DNA of 64,000 nt. Source: Morella rubra (Eukaryota; Streptophyta; Magnoliopsida; Fagales; Myricaceae). The notes below the pieces were generated by a model, which was given only the letters and a program-made list of their open reading frames with translations, was not told the origin of the DNA and made no database searches. Shown here piece after piece: positions 49,421-61,561 of this stretch. Both the position numbers and the translations under genes were made by a program. The stretch lies in NCBI GenBank assembly GCA_003952965.2, contig CM025855.1, positions 8,955,802 to 9,019,801 of the forward strand, in the 5' to 3' direction. Position 1 is the first letter of the stretch, and each line of letters opens with the position of its first letter.

Positions 49421-52400
49421 TTACGGGTCCTGCATTGCAGAGTCACTAGGGATGGGTGTTTGACTCATAATATAAGCAAGCTTTTCATCATAAGAAGCTT
49501 GCTTCAACATTATCTCTCTCATTGTTTCTTTTACATCTTCATATTGTTCCTTGTAAGACTCCATGCCACTTTTGTACTTTTGTACTTGCTCGTTTAGATG
49601 AGCGATTTGAGAGGACCGTGCTGATGTCGAAGGTGGAGGTATGACAAACTTTCCCATGCCTCTAGCACGTCCCAAGACCTCATAGAACACCTCCTCAGCT
49701 ATCTTCACTGATTTCATGGAGGGATCTCTCTCTGCAAACGCTGCAATCATTTGATTCTTCACCAGAAAAAAATTGATGACAATAAGAAATTAGCCATGCA
49801 GCACACTATCTCAACAAAGTCAAATCCGAACTTTTGGACTATATATAACTTACATAGTTTTCCTCACATGTCGGAGTTACCCAAGTGACCAAGTCTCTCT
49901 TTATGTGGGATCGCTTATAAAATTGAATCTTGTTACCATCATCCTCAAGCTACACAACCCATGATTATAATATGAATTAATATCAATAAGAATAAATAAA
50001 GACTAACATAATGTGCTATACATAACACAAGTATACGTACACTTTCCTCGTATAGGGAAAGAAGTGATTTAGATCCGGCAGTATGATTCACTTTGAGCTT
50101 CCTTCTATTTGCCACATTCTTGTCACACAACCTCTGCATAGCATGTTAAGAGCATAATGCCACAATACAAAGAATGATGAGCAAATTAAATTATATTCTC
50201 ATATAAAAGAATTCTAACATCTACTTACCTATTATAATATTATACCAATATTAGGTCAGGATTGAGTATAAAAAAAAGCTAAAATCCATTTCCTGAAAAC
50301 CGGTATATGTAGGAAGCATTATAGCTATTGATAAAATCTGCATGCATTTTGTACTGGTCTAGTTGACAAAGATGATTGAAGAAAAATCTAATATATATAC
50401 TAATTAATTTTTTATTTTTTTTTATGAATCTCAATTGTCTAACACCGGCCTATACCTACATCCCAACATGCTTGGACATTACTCGAATATGCTTTTCACT
50501 TCACTGTCATACAATTTATAATTACACAACTAGAACATTAAACTAAGAACATAAAATCTTTGTCTATATCAATTAATTCACCTGATAGTCATCATCTGCC
50601 CATAGATTGCAGCTTTTTTCCCAAACCTCCTGCTCAGCTCCTCGGGGGGATTGGCCATTGCTTCCTCTTTGTTTTGAAACCTCTTGTAAATCTTATGAAG
50701 CTGGTGATGATAAGACTTGTAACTGTAGGCCAATCTTGCCTTGATACACTCTCGTCTTCAAACCGGTCCCAATCTAACACAAAATCTCCCTACAATGTAT
50801 ATAACATTTGTAATTAAGTAGTCGCAAATAATTATGTTCCACCTATGATAAGAGATTTGCTAATGATAGAGAAAAATGTTGAAAGCTCTAAGTATATCAA
50901 CAAATGGGAAAAAGTACCCATACCAATATACGATTGTATAACTCATCTTTATCCTTCTGGGGGACAAACTTCCAACTTCTGTAGCTTATATCAGCAAAAT
51001 GCCTCACTAAATATGTCACTCTCTCAATAAATATCCTTCCATTTTTTTCTGTAGGTCCTTTCGCCTTATCGGGTACCTTGACTGGGATTTGACCATTTTT
51101 TCGAAGCCTTTCAAACTCAATTCCCGTTGCCTTTCCACGCCCCTTTTTTGCCTTAGACTGCCCTAAAAAAGAAAAAGAAAAAAAAGAAATAGTTATAAAG
51201 ATGGAGCTACAAATATTAGTAATCCACAGAAGATAGTAATTGAATGGAGTACGCTTTTGAAGCACACACTTTTTCCTTTTTTTTTTTTTTTACAAATTAC
51301 CACGGCAACTTTTCCTGTATTCCAAACAAGAATAATTCTATTCCCTAACCGAGATCCTCAGTCATAGGTTTGTCTACCTCTTTATCCAACAACATATATA
51401 TATTTTCTCTATTCCAACTTAGGTTGGTATTCCTCACTTCTGAACGCAATCAGACTGCTTTTCTAGGTCTCAATATTTTGAATAATATATTGAAGTCCTA
51501 ATTATACTACAGCTACTGATAGCCTCAATTATAATTGAAGAACGTATCATTTAAGTCCTATCATTGCATATACTAACTGTTTTTGCTCAAACTAATATAC
51601 CCATTAAGAGAATGCATCGTATTAATAACGTATCCTAAAGGCCATGGCTTTTGCCATATCTGCCACCTCACTTCCATGATCCACAGGAAAGAAGATAAGA
51701 ATTTAATGCTTCGGACTTGAAGCTTTGTAGAAACCAGCTAGGATTGCAAAAATGAGTCAGAATTGCGGGGAAAAAAATTGAATTCAACTCATGCAAAGGT
51801 AAATGTCACGCAAAGGTTTATGTTATCAAGTAATTATCTGAGAGCTAGAGAGAGCAAGTACAATACAACACATTTGAAAAGAAACCCTCTTTACAGGAAA
51901 TTTTGGTATTTTGAGCTTTGGATGTTAGTTTATCTCAACTTTAGGACAATATTTCATTATTAACCGTATCTAAAACTATTTCTTTGATATTTTGTCAATG
52001 TGAATCAAGATATGAGGAGATTAAAAACAGAGAGAAGTAAGAACAAAAAATTGATCAAAATTGGTTCAATATTGACATATAATCAAGAAAGAGGTTCATT
52101 AAGAAAGTTTCCCACGACACATATACACAAAAGTACTGATTTTTTTTTTCTTTTCTTCTTTATTTGAGCAGATTTCTCGTGTCTTTAAACTTTGACAAAG
52201 CTCTTACAGCAAAGAACCAACTAGAATTAAATACTAAAGCTCAATATAGTGAACTAAAGAGATACAAACAACCGAAGAGACCAAAAGAGAACACAACGAC
52301 AGAAGCCAAAACAAAAACAAAAAACAAATGCTAAAACGGAAGCAATTGACTCACCACACTTTAGGCCTTTAAAAGTACCACGCTGAGAAAGGGAAAAAAA

Positions 52401-52882
52401 AAAATCGAAGACCAGATCAAATGAATGAAATTAATATCAGTTCTACACGCGTGTGAAATCAAAAGGAAAAACTTCAGGGTCGCTATCTGTTTAAAAGGGA
52501 GAAAATATCAGCTCTGAGGAATCAAAACACGAGAAAATTCCTCATCTAACAAAATAGAATGGGGTGAAGAAATATGCCTAGCTACAGTTTAGTTTAGCTA
52601 CTCTACAGCATCTTGGTATAGCACGATGTAAAGCAAAACAAGAGGCCGAAGATTAGCCAAAACAACGAAATAAAAAACACTTGCGTAGATTAGCCACTTA
52701 CTTTGTATGCTAGCCTCTTCAGGAATCAGTAGTGGGGGCTCCGACATTATTGAGATCTCTGAACCTTGCGTGGACTCACTTGAGAAGTTTCGTGGGTCCT
52801 CTTGAGCCTTTGCTCGAGATCGCTCTTGTCGGCTTGGACTAAAACGTGCTCGTGGTCGTCCGCGATTTGGATGTGTAGCCAT
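49421..52882 (-). pseudogene. Transposase_24 (Ptta/En/Spm) second gene of CACTA-3, near-intact
   Basis: Exons can be placed with GT/AG borders: 52882-52702, 51162-50924, 50789-50582, 50133-50043, 49949-49854 and 49756-49421. The start ATG at 52882 gives an arginine/serine-rich head (MATHPNRGRPRARFSPSRQE). Exon 2 holds the conserved KNGRIFIERVTYLVRHFADI and SYRSWKFVPQKDKDELYNRIL. Exon 3 has FVLDWDRFEDE then LHKIYKRFQNKEEAMANPP, in two frames, so one base is lost or gained near 50740. Exon 4 has NRRKLKVNHTAGSKSL and exon 5 DLVTWVTPTCEENY. Exon 6 has a coiled-coil tail ending SAMQDP. It presumably bound subterminal repeats (family inference). One frame break is the only defect I saw. Confidence 0.78.
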
Positions 52883-53347
52883 GGAGATTTCAAAATAGAA
52901 GAAGATGTTGCAGAGGATTGTGAGAAAGTGTGAGACGATGGAGAAGAAAACGGTTGGCATATACTCTCCACTTTTCTCTAGATTTTACGATTTCTGTTCT
53001 CCAAAATATTGAGCGCCTAAACTTTCCCTCCAGAATATCGTTTACAACTGAAGCCAACGTCGTCACTTTTATTCTCCGAAATTAATTATTTGCCATTTTA
53101 AAACTATTGGTCCTAGTTTGACCGTGTTTTACTTATAAAAAAAAAAACTATTGGTCCTGGCTAGTATCATGTGATTACACGCGTATCATTTTAAATTTGA
53201 ATATTTCTTTAAATCTGAAATTTTATTTTTATTTCCTTTGAAATATAGTCCAATCATTTTAAAATTTGAAATTATATTCAAATGGTTAAATTTTAAAAAG
53301 GAGATGGATTTAAAATTCGAAACATTTGCATTTTTGAAAATTGATCC

Positions 53348-54920
53348 AATGATAGTATTTTTATTTTACACGATGATTTTTTTCGCATTTAAAATTTTCA
53401 AATTTAAAGCAACTTGAGTCCTTATACACATTGCAAACTATATTGAGCATTCATATAAATATATATATGGTCCAGTAGCTGCAAGTGAAGTAGATAATGT
53501 ATATATTATGTAGGTTTGACATGTTGTTGAAGTTTCAGCAACTAACAAATTTAAATACCCGTATTTTGCACACAAAATAAACAGCTTTTACACTGCTCTT
53601 AGGAAGTTATTGATATAAGTGGCGGAGCAGAATTGCTATGCTGGGGTAGGATAACTATATATATAATATAGTTAATATATATTAAAAAAAAATTACACGC
53701 GTATCGTTTGAAGTAGCGCAAATGTGATTCCCCAGTACATAAATTCCCTTTTAAGAAGCAGTAGTACGTGTTAACAGAATGAGTTTTTGAAGTTTGAGAG
53801 GTTGTTCCCCCAAATTTTATTTAAAATTTTCCGGGGGTGCGGTGGTTGGCATCAGATTCTTGCTTGCGCCCTGATAGATATGCACTTGAAATGAGAAGGG
53901 TGATCTAGTCAAAGTTGTTGCAGAAAACGGCAGGCCACGAAGAAAAAAAAAAATATTAGCAATTGCGTTATTTTTTTTTTGGAGGAAAGGAGATTTTAAA
54001 ACGTCAATTGATTCTTACTTGTTCATTTTTTTTTCCAAGTTTAGGTGTTTCTTGTAATTTTAAAGTAGATCATAAAAATAACAAGTCTGAAGTGAATAAT
54101 TTTATATAAAAATACCAAAGCTAAAACACTTCGGGAACTACAGACAGACCTAGGCAAAATAGAAAACTAAATGTGATAGTTACCCACCATCAATCAGAGT
54201 CTTCATCTTCTTCTTCAAGCAAATTGTCCTCTTCGTCAGTATCTTCATCCTCATCAGTGAAATCATTAGTTATAAATTGATCATCATCAAATGGCAAGAC
54301 AAATTCATCATCCAATTCTGTGGTAGTACTTGCTCCGGGCATACATCATCTCTTTGTAACATGCCAATGTCACAATCAGCTCCTTGAACATATGTAGGTT
54401 GATTCAATCTATTAGGCGCATCTTCTTGGTACGACTCAATGCTTGTCAGATTCATCCTCCTTGCTATCTGTTAATTCTGTATGTGCAACCCGTTGCACCA
54501 CTTGCCATCTACCACCGAATTTGGTATGATAAAATAGCATGCTAGGACGAATGGGTCATCTTGATACCCAGATGATCGTCCATTTTTAGAATGTAGCAGA
54601 ATGTCTTAGAGATTGGTGACAATGCCACTATTCTTGCGACGATGTTGTTCGCAAGACTGAAACTTTCCATTCATGATGCATATGAGCTTAATTGTGGATC
54701 ATGCTTGCATACAATTCATATGCGGGCCCGGAAATCACATATTCACTTATGAACCAAAAGCACAGTGAACACATGCCTAACGGTGAGCGAGCTAAAAACA
54801 TAATTTGAGAATTCCTTATCCAACTTCACTTTCACGGGACTTTGATATGAAAATAACATATCGCTTTGAAACCTTTGATACATATATTTAGCAATGCCTC
54901 ACAGCTAAATGTTGATGTTT
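53348..54920 (-). pseudogene. Decayed duplicate of the TNP2 3' region and its downstream DNA
   Basis: Matches 54985-57190 in the same order: first non-coding DNA (GGTCCAGTAGCTGCAAGTGA in both), then the acidic TNP2 tail and DUF4216 codons (54193-54700), then scraps of DUF4218 (54860-54920). Compared with the downstream copy, the TNP2 part has lost many short blocks and is not translatable. The non-coding part instead carries extra short blocks (for example about 22 bases at 53830). The duplication lies wholly inside CACTA-3. Confidence 0.8.
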
Positions 54921-55718
54921 GGTGGGCTTACCAATATTAAAGGCTTTATAAGTCCTTGTGATGCAAAACAGTTTAATTGTTCCTCATAGTATTTTTATTT
55001 TATGAGTAAAGCAACTTGTCCTTATACACATTGCAAACTATATGAGCATTCATATATGGTCCAGTAGCTGCAAGTGAAGTAGATAATGTATATATTATGT
55101 AGGTTTGGCATGTTGTTGAAGTTTCAGCAACTAACAAATTTAAATACCCGTATTTTGCACACAAAATAAACAGCACACTGCTCTTAGGAAGTTATTGATA
55201 TAAGTGAATTGCTATGCTGGGGTAGGATAACTATATATTTAATATAGTTATATATATTAAAAAAAAAATTACACGCGTATCGTTTGAAGTAGCGCAAATG
55301 TGATTCCCCAGTACATAAATTCCCTTTTAAGAAGCAGTAGTACGTGTTAACAGAATGAGTTTTTGAAGTTTGAGAGGTTGTTCCCCCAAATTTTATTTAA
55401 AAGCATCAGACTGATAGATATGCACTTGAAATGAGAAGGGTGATCTAGTCAAAGTTGTTGCAGAAAACGGCAGGCCACGAAGAAAAAAAAAATATATTAG
55501 CAATTGCTTTTTTTTTTTTGGAGGAAAGGAGATTTTAAAACGTCAATTGATTCTTACTTGTTCATTTTTTTTTCCAAGTTTAGGTGTTTCTTGTAATTTT
55601 AAAGTAGATCATAAAAATAACAAGTCTGAAGTGAATAATTTTATATAAAAATACCAAAGCTAAAACACAATTACAGACAGACCTAGGCAAAATAGAAAAC
55701 TAAATGTGATAGTTACCA

Positions 55719-58700
55719 TCAATCAGAGTCTTCATCTTCTTCTTCAAGCAAATTGTCCTCTTCGTCAGTATCTTCATCCTCATCAGTGAAATCATTAGTT
55801 ATAAATTGATCATCATCAAATGGCAAGACAAATTCATCATCCAATTCTGTGGTAGGTACTTGCTCCGGGCATACATCATCTCTTTGTAACATGCCAATGT
55901 CACAATCAGCTCCTTGAACATATGTAGGTTGATTCAATCTATTAGGCGCATCTTCTTGGTACGACTCAATGCTTGTCACGGATTCATCCTCCTTGCTATC
56001 TGTTAATTCTGCCTCACACATATTCCTATGTGCAACCCGTTGCACCACTTGCCATCTACCACCGAATTTGGTATCAGCGAGATAAAATACTTGTTTCGCT
56101 TGGCATGCTAGGACGAATGGGTCATCTTGATACCATGTACATAGAGTATTCAAACTAATATAATGATCGTCCATTTTTATTCCTCCTTTTTCTGGTCTAA
56201 TATCCCACCAATCACAGCAAAACAAGTAGACATTATATCCTCCCATGTAATGGAGCTCCAAAATGTCTGTAACAACACCATAGTATTCAACAAGATTGGA
56301 CTCATGCCATCCATCCACAACAATGCCACTATTCTGGGTGCGACGATGTTGTTCGCAAGACTTAGTATGAAACTTAACTCCATTCATGATACAACCGGCA
56401 TATGAGCTTAATTGTGGATCAGGACCGCATGCTAGTGCATACAATTCATATGAAATTCCTTCCGTCTTTTCCATATAAAGATCTTTAATCTACCAAAAGC
56501 ATTGAAACAAAATGATTAAACAAATATATGATAAAATAACAATAAAAACTGAAATCAAATAATATTACTATTAAAAAGTAATCCCAATTCACTTACACGT
56601 TGCTTGAACCATGTTGGAAATTCCTGCTCGTGCTTGCTATCCACGTTGCTTGTGCACCCTTCCACAATTTGATTATAGTGCTCCCTAAAAATAAGCACAC
56701 TAATTAGAAATTGAAAATGCCATATAAAAGTAGTAATGTTAGCTACTTAAAGTAGAACATATAAGCTACATGGATAACTTATGGATAACTTACCGTAAAT
56801 AACTAGCTACTTCAGTGCAGTTGTTGAGCACATACCATTGGGCCTTGAAAAAAAGATGAGATTCCAATTGACGAGATGTAAATGCTCCCAAAGGACGGAT
56901 ATCATGAGAGAATACGGATAAACTTGGAGCAGCACCCATAGGGCTCTTATTAGTATTTTGTTCATCACGGTCAAATCTTGTCTCAACACCACAAAGGTAT
57001 AAGGAGCAAAAAGTTAGGCACTCAACATCAATATATGCCTCACCTATTGAACCTTCTGGTCTTGATTTGTTTTTAACATATCGCTTTAACGGACCAAGAA
57101 ACCTTTCAACAGGATACATCCAACGATATTGCACAGGTCCGCCAAGCAATGCCTCACGTGGTAAATGTATAGCTAAATGTACCATGATGTCAAAGAATGC
57201 TGGTGGAAAAATCATCTAAAGCTTACAAAGTATGGTAACAATATCAAGCTCTAATTTCTCTAGTACTTCTATGCTTAACGTACGCGAACATAAGTCCTTG
57301 AAAAATGAACCGAGCTCTACCAATGCTATACTTATATCTTTTCTTAGATACCCTCTGATTGCAATTGGGAGTAAGCGTTGTAACAATATGTGACAATCAT
57401 GGCTCTTCAATCCAATGATTTTACCCTCATCGACATTCACACACCTAGAAATAGAAGCGTAATTATCAGGGAACTTCACAGCTTTCAACCAAGCTAAGAA
57501 ATTTTTCTTCTCATTCTTTGATAGTGTATATTGAGCATGAGGCATGAAAGATTTACCTTCACCATTTTGTAAGTGTAGCTCTGGCTTGAGACCCATTTTC
57601 TCCAAATCTTTTCGGGATTTGACTGTATCTTTCGTTTTTCCTTCGATACCCAACAATGTTCCCAACACATTATCACAAATATTTTTTCGATATGCATGAC
57701 ATCGAGGTTATGTTGAGTTTCAAAGTTACCCAATACGGAAGCTCAAAGAAAATACTCTTTTAGTCCAATTCAACTCTTCAGTTATACATTTCCTTTTTCT
57801 TGTAGCCAAAAATTTTCCAAAAACCACATCTCTTATATTCCCTAATTGCTCCAAAACATCATAACCAGTTAGGTTCTGGGGAGCAATTCTACGCTCAACA
57901 TTGCCATCAAATTCACGCTTCTTCTTTCGCCAACTATGGCCTAGTGGCAAGAAACGACGGTGACCCATATAACAGTGTTTTTGTCCATGCTTCAACCACA
58001 AGAAATCTGTATCTGCATTACAATCTGGACATGCTAGCTTGCCTTTAGTGCTCCACCCTGAAAGATTTCCATAGGCTGGAAAGTCATTTATAGTCCACAA
58101 CAAAGCTGCATGCATTCGGAACGTCTGTGCAGTAGAGGCATCAAATGTATCCACTCCATTCTTCCATAACTCATTTAGCTCATCCACCAATGGCCTTAAA
58201 TACACATCAATATCATTTCTAGGTGCCTTGGATCCAGGAATGAGTAGAGTCATCATCATATATGGGTCTTTCATGCACTTCCAAGGGGGGAGGTTATATG
58301 GCATAAGAATAACTGGCCACATGCTGTAAGATGTACTCATAATGCCAAATGGGTTAAAACCATCACTTGCTAGTCCAAGTCGAACATTTGAGGGTCACTT
58401 GCAAACCACTGATGATTCTATCAAAATCTTTCCATTCAAGAGAATCTGAAGGATGTTGCATTACATTGTCATCAACAACTCGCCTTTCTTTGTGCCAACT
58501 CATCTCTGCAGCTATTGTCCGTGACATAAATAATCTTTGTAACCTCGGTCTCAGAGGAAAATATCGGAGCACCTTCTGTGGGACATTCTTGTTTTTTCTT
58601 GAGTCAGGATTCCACCTGGAACATTTACATACAGGACATTCTTGTGTGTTTGCATGCTCCTTCCAAAAAAGAATGCAATCATTTTTGCATGTGTCTATCT

Positions 58701-59321
58701 TCTCATAATCAAAGCCCAAGCCCTTTCTCAATTGTCTTGCCTCGTAATGTGACACTGGTAAGGATGCATTAGGCCATGCAGTTCTCAACAAATTAAGTAA
58801 CATATCGAACGACTTGATACTCCAATTATTAATAATCTTTATGTGCAACAACTTCACAATGAAAGACAACTTGGAGAATTTCTCACAATTCGGATAAAGT
58901 GGACGCCGAGCGTCCTCCCACAAATTCTGGAAATTCAGTTGCTCCGGTTGGTAGACGGTTCTCCTTCATCAGCATTCATAAAAGTACCCATAGCAACATC
59001 ATCTAACAACTCATCCATATCATCAATGTATCCATACTGACGCTCATCATCAGAACCACCAATTTCATTAGATGAATGAGATCTTTCCTCCTCCCCATGA
59101 AATATCCACTCCGTATAATTAGGATCAATCCCTTTTATGAATAGATGATCTTCAACCTCGCTTACAGGTTTATAGTATCGATTTAAACAACCCCTACAAG
59201 GGCACCTCACCCGATTTCCCTTGTCAACTTGATTACGTGCCAAACATATAAATCTTTTGACCCCTTCTGTATATGCTTTATCCTTGATTCTATTTGTAGA
59301 ACGCATCCAACTCTTATCCAT
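55719..59321 (-). pseudogene. TNP2-type transposase of CACTA-3, nearly complete but broken
   Basis: It starts MDKSWMRSTNRIKD at 59321 with the Transpos_assoc domain (RCPCRGCLNRYY, GIDPNYTEWIFHGE). The TNP2 core runs from about 58925 to 57220 (YEARQLRKGLGFDYEKIDTC, CPVCKCSRW, DVYLRPLVDELNELW, HNLDVMHIEKNICDN after one shift). DUF4218 is at 57215-56790 (YPVERFLGPLKRYVKNKSRP) and DUF4216 is at about 56480-55860 (CIMNGVKFHT, FVLACQAKQVFYL). The acidic tail ends EEEDEDSD at 55719. An extra exon at about 56690-56600 (EHYNQIVEG) links DUF4218 and DUF4216. Defects: frame shifts near 58945, 58400, 57760 and 57690, and TAG at 57218-57216 in place of the glutamate codon of CKLEMIF kept in CACTA-2. So few defects suggest fairly recent loss. 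Confidence 0.9.
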
Positions 59322-59342
59322 AGTGGAATATACCTGTAACAA

Positions 59343-60600
59343 TAAAATTCGATCTACTACTTAGATCAAGAACGTAAATTTTCTTGAACAAATCTTGAAC
59401 CCAAAATTTCAATTACTCTAGGAAACCCATTAAAACTATTTCTAAAATCTTGAAATAATTACGGCTAGATATAAACACCCTATGGTTTGATTTCTCATAA
59501 AATTTTGATAAAAATAATACGAAGAAAATCTAAAGAAATTCGAAATACCTGACTTTGCTTCAAGAAAATTCGTCTAGATTGTTGAAAGCAAGAAAACTCT
59601 TTTTTTCCCTCTTGATGACGTGAAAGTGTGATTTGGAAAAACTAAAACTAAATAGCAATTTAAAGTCACGGTCTTTGCTTCTAAATCTCACAAATAGAAA
59701 TTTGAAAAATAAAATAAAATAAAATAAAACCATCGTGTAACTTAAAACTCACGATCAATGCATAAATTTTAAAAACAAATGTTTCCAATTTTAAATCCAT
59801 CTTATTTTTAAATTTCAAACAGATGAATATAGTTTCAAATTTTAAAATAATCTCCCTTTAAAACTTTAAACATTTAAATTTAAATAAAAACTGAAAATCA
59901 ATAAAATCTTTCAAATTTGACTATATCAAAGATAGGATTCAACTATTTAAATGAGTTAAATTCAAATTTCAAATCGAGATTTAAATACTTAATTTATCTT
60001 TTTATTAAAAATTTACATAATGATTCAGTGTGAAAGTCCCTTACATAGCTCATTTTCTTCCTGGGGAAACTCAATTGACAATCGAAAAAGCGATATTGAG
60101 CATGATTTTTGTCACTCCTAGCAATTTGACGTAAGCTTAGCATCAACGGTTGAAAATCTCTCTAGGCAGAAACTCACAAAAGTTTAAATTCAAAGTTTTC
60201 AAATCAAAAATTTCAAAATGACTTAATAATATAGCCAACAACAAATTAAACAATTGCTAAGAAAAAAATTAAACAAAAAATATAAAAATTACAAATTCTG
60301 TAACTTCCTTCAAATTTTTCAATCACCTTTAAATTTCTATTTGTTTAAATTCAAAGTTTGAAATTAAAAGCCATGTTTTTTTATTTCAAAGTGACTTAAT
60401 AATATAGCCGAACAACAAATTAAATCACTCCTACTAAGAAAAAGGAAATTAAACAAACAAATATAAACAACGGTGATAACAAATTTGTAACCACCTTCAA
60501 ATTTTTATTTGTTTAAATTAAATTCTATTTGTTTAAATTCAAAGTTTGAAATCAAACGCTAACCATTATAATTAGATTGACATAATTTACACATTATTTC
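59343..60600. other. CACTA-3 promoter-side AT-rich region
   Basis: Upstream of TNP2 start, inside the element. There is no gene. Repeated words such as TCAAATTTTTATTTGTTTAAAT recur in variants between 60300 and 60560. It must contain the transposase promoter. Confidence 0.45.
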
Positions 60601-61163
60601 TCTTAGTACTACAAGTGTGTTTTAACTCTAGCAACGAATTAATATTTTTGTCACTAAAGAGGTATTTTTAGCGACTAACTTAATATTGGTCGCTAAAAAC
60701 ATACATGTACTCTTTAACAACGAAACAATATCGTTGCAGAAGATAACTTTTAGCAACGAACCATATTTTTGTTGCTAAATAGCTATTTTTAGTGACAAAC
60801 TTAACATTTGTCACTAAAAACATGTGTTTTACTCATTAGCGACGAAATAATATTGTCGCAGAAGAGTATTTTTAGCAAGAAAGTTGATATTCGTAGCTAA
60901 AACACACGTGTTTTAACTTTTTAGTAACGAACCAATATTTTTGTCACTACATAGCATTTTTAGTGACGAAATTGGTTTTGTCGCTAATAAATTCGTCGCT
61001 AAAGAAGTATTTTAGCAACGAAATTGATATTTGTCACTAAAAACAAATTTTTTAACTCTTTAGCGACAAAGCAAATAATTTTGTCGCTAAAGAGGTATAT
61101 TTAACGACGAAATTAGTTTCGCTGTTGAAAAGGTGGTCGCTAAAGAGTAAATTTGTTGTAGTG
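60601..61163. repeat. CACTA-3 right subterminal repeats and TIR
   Basis: About 15 alternating TTTAGCGACGAA and TTTGTCACTAAA/TTGTCGCTAAA words at 25-40 base spacing mirror the left end. The block closes with GTTGTAGTG at 61155-61163. Confidence 0.88.
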
Positions 61164-61561
61164 GATCCCCCTTAATTTTATTGTGTTGTCCTGTTTGTAC
61201 TCTCCTTTTCTGGTTTGGTAATAATATGCGTTGCCTTTGCCCGTTTGGTAGGGTGACTTTGATATAAAAATAAAATAAAAAATAAAAAATAAAAAAAAGG
61301 AGGGAGGAAGGACTAGCAGCGACACCTAAGCAAGCTTTAGAGCGACGTGGTCCAAGTTGCAAATTATTCTACTGGAGCGACGAACAAAAAAATGTGGCTG
61401 GAGAGGTATAGCGACGCGATATAAGCGACCAAGCTTCGACGAAATTTTGTTGTCGCCGATCTACCGTAACGATGCTTTTGGTGCTTGTAGCGATGTGTCC
61501 TCTTGCCGCTGCAAGAATTTTGTAGTGATATTATTGCCTTCAAGAGTCACTCTCCCGAAAG

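Larger units (their letters stand above)
48274..61163 (-). mobile_element. CACTA-3: full-length CACTA transposon inserted in the LINE 3' end
   Basis: Left end CACTACAACAAATTAGGG at 48274; right end, read inwards from 61163, CACTACAACAAATTTACTC. Both continue into GCGACGA / TTGCTAAA repeats. GAT flanks the element at 48271-48273 and 61164-61166. It is 12,890 bases long. Genes on the - strand are TNP2 (59321-55719) and the Transposase_24 gene (52882-49421). A decayed duplicate of the 3' TNP2 region lies between them (53348-54920). Removing it rejoins the LINE C-terminus (PWIYEGSD-P) with its 3' UTR. Both genes have frame breaks, but it is the best preserved of the three large CACTA copies. Confidence 0.95.
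40110..61304 (+). mobile_element. LINE (L1-type), nearly full ORF2, split by three later insertions
   Basis: Pieces: 40110-40354 (endonuclease domain start, VIHRSSHIIGILMH); 44414-44597 plus 44746-48270 (rest of the endonuclease with CTGDFNEI, reverse transcriptase, zf-RVT and RNase H); and 61164-61297 (3' end plus an A-rich tail of AAATAAAA units). The interruptions are an LTR element, a hAT MITE and CACTA-3. Removing them restores the LINE order. The flanks share AGGAAGGAC (40101-40109 and 61305-61313), within a 15-base stretch that is about 11/15 similar. Many stops show it is old. Confidence 0.8.
39985..61527. mobile_element. CACTA-4: small non-autonomous CACTA split by a LINE
   Basis: The right end, read inwards from 61527, is CACTACAAAATTCTTGC. 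The left end at 39985 reads GCTACAAAACTCTC, the same with its first bases damaged. ATA flanks both sides (39982-39984 and 61528-61530). The two halves (39985-40109 and 61314-61527) total about 340 bases and share GCGAC / GCAGCGG motifs. Everything between is the LINE and its own insertions. The left border is less certain than the right. Confidence 0.55.

Noticed and set aside
54270..54455. Separate small acidic protein gene
   Set aside because: It is a fragment of the duplicated TNP2 tail; the intact version is at 55719-56474.
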